A DNA stretch of 64,000 nucleotides, taken from Streptomyces zhaozhouensis. GTDB lineage: Bacteria > Actinomycetota > Actinomycetes > Streptomycetales > Streptomycetaceae. The notes beneath the pieces are model-generated. The model saw only the letters and a program-made list of their open reading frames with translations, searched no databases and was not told where the DNA came from. The stretch lies in contig NZ_OCNE01000011.1 of assembly GCF_900230195.1 (NCBI RefSeq), positions 124,001 to 188,000 of the forward strand, given 5' to 3'. Positions 63,735 to 64,000 of this stretch are shown in pieces. How positions within the stretch are numbered: position 1 is the first letter of the stretch; each line of letters opens with the position of its first letter. Position numbers and translations under genes: made by a program.

Positions 63735-63912
63735 AAGTGCCCCTCGAATTCGTGCGGTGGCCCTGTCGCCCATTCTGACGCACTGCACTGACAAGAGACC
63801 GGCCGCAGGTGGCCCAGCGTGCATATTGACACCGAACTGGTCTGGACCATTACGGTGTGCCCTACCAAGACCCGGAACGCCGCCACCGGCCAGCAGCAAG
63901 GGACGCCCGCAG
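63735..63912. promoter_or_regulatory. Divergent promoter region with DasR-like (dre) operator
   Basis: ACTGGTCTGGACCATT at 63836-63851 matches the DasR-responsive element (consensus ACTGGTCTAGACCACT-like; TGGTC/GACCA arms perfect). TTGACA at 63826-63831 is a -35 for the rightward gene, and the operator overlaps its spacer and -10, so binding would block transcription. AAGGGA lies shortly before ATG 63913. Confidence 0.65.
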
Positions 63913-64000
63913 ATGCGCGAAGAAACTCTCGCCCACCAGTTCTTCGATGCCGCGATCGAGCTGCTGTGCCGGGTCAGAGACCAGGAGGCCGGGCACATCG
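63913..64000 (+). CDS. SIS-domain protein, N-terminus only (3' cut by window end)
   Basis: Only 29 codons are visible: MREETLAHQFFDAAIELLCR and onward. The pattern and the place beside the dmdR-like gene fit the SIS-domain sugar-phosphate-binding protein I recall there in S. coelicolor. The DasR-like operator in its promoter would link it to aminosugar metabolism. Confidence 0.5.
   Translation, partial: MREETLAHQFFDAAIELLCRVRDQEAGHI

Overview
The window looks like a Streptomyces chromosome. The afsK, afsR, afsS-like, fbiC, nsdA-like and dmdR-like genes are typical of the genus, coding density is high with many 4-base ATGA/GTGA overlaps, and most genes use G or C at nearly every third codon position. 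A block at the left end (about 1-17,500) is visibly less GC-rich: the 60 bases at 11,341-11,400 hold 29 G/C, against 47 of 60 at 33,121-33,180. It reads as an acquired island.

Bases 1-16,764 are a DNA 7-deazaguanine modification and restriction (Dpd-type) island. A plus-strand operon carries the presumed restriction genes in the order dpdH (5' part off-window), dpdI, dpdJ (helicase), dpdK (PLD nuclease), dpdD. It converges on a minus-strand operon that carries a DpdA transglycosylase between two DGQHR-domain DpdB paralogues, led by an unassigned 296-residue protein. Divergent from that operon is a preQ0 supply operon, queC-queE-queD-folE2. The expected logic is GTP to preQ0 by FolE2/QueD/QueE/QueC, insertion into DNA by DpdA with DpdB, possible further conversion of the nitrile, and attack on unmodified DNA by the helicase/nuclease set. 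A frameshifted vsr mismatch-endonuclease remnant and strong hairpins mark the right edge.

Bases 17,700-32,800 hold core or accessory metabolism: thioredoxin plus MerR regulator, a GH26 mannanase, an aminotransferase, a sugar ABC importer (binding protein and two permeases) followed by a DUF2264 protein and facing a DeoR/LacI-type regulator, an ADP-ribosylglycohydrolase and the F420 precursor enzyme FbiC.

Bases 33,000-50,000 hold the global antibiotic regulators afsR, an afsS-like repeat gene and afsK (the last separated by about 8 kb of other genes), with a tiny secreted peptide gene whose predicted mature N-terminus repeats the afsS-like motif. Between them lie a redox enzyme/methyltransferase pair with its own regulator, two phosphotransferase-fold genes, a DHFR-like gene and a membrane nuclease-fold protein. 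Bases 50,000-64,000 hold an anti-sigma kinase, a STAS antagonist, an ECF sigma/anti-sigma pair, purU, an nsdA-like regulator, an ABC exporter, lipoprotein, hydrolase and dmdR-like genes, and the start of a SIS-domain gene behind a DasR-like operator.
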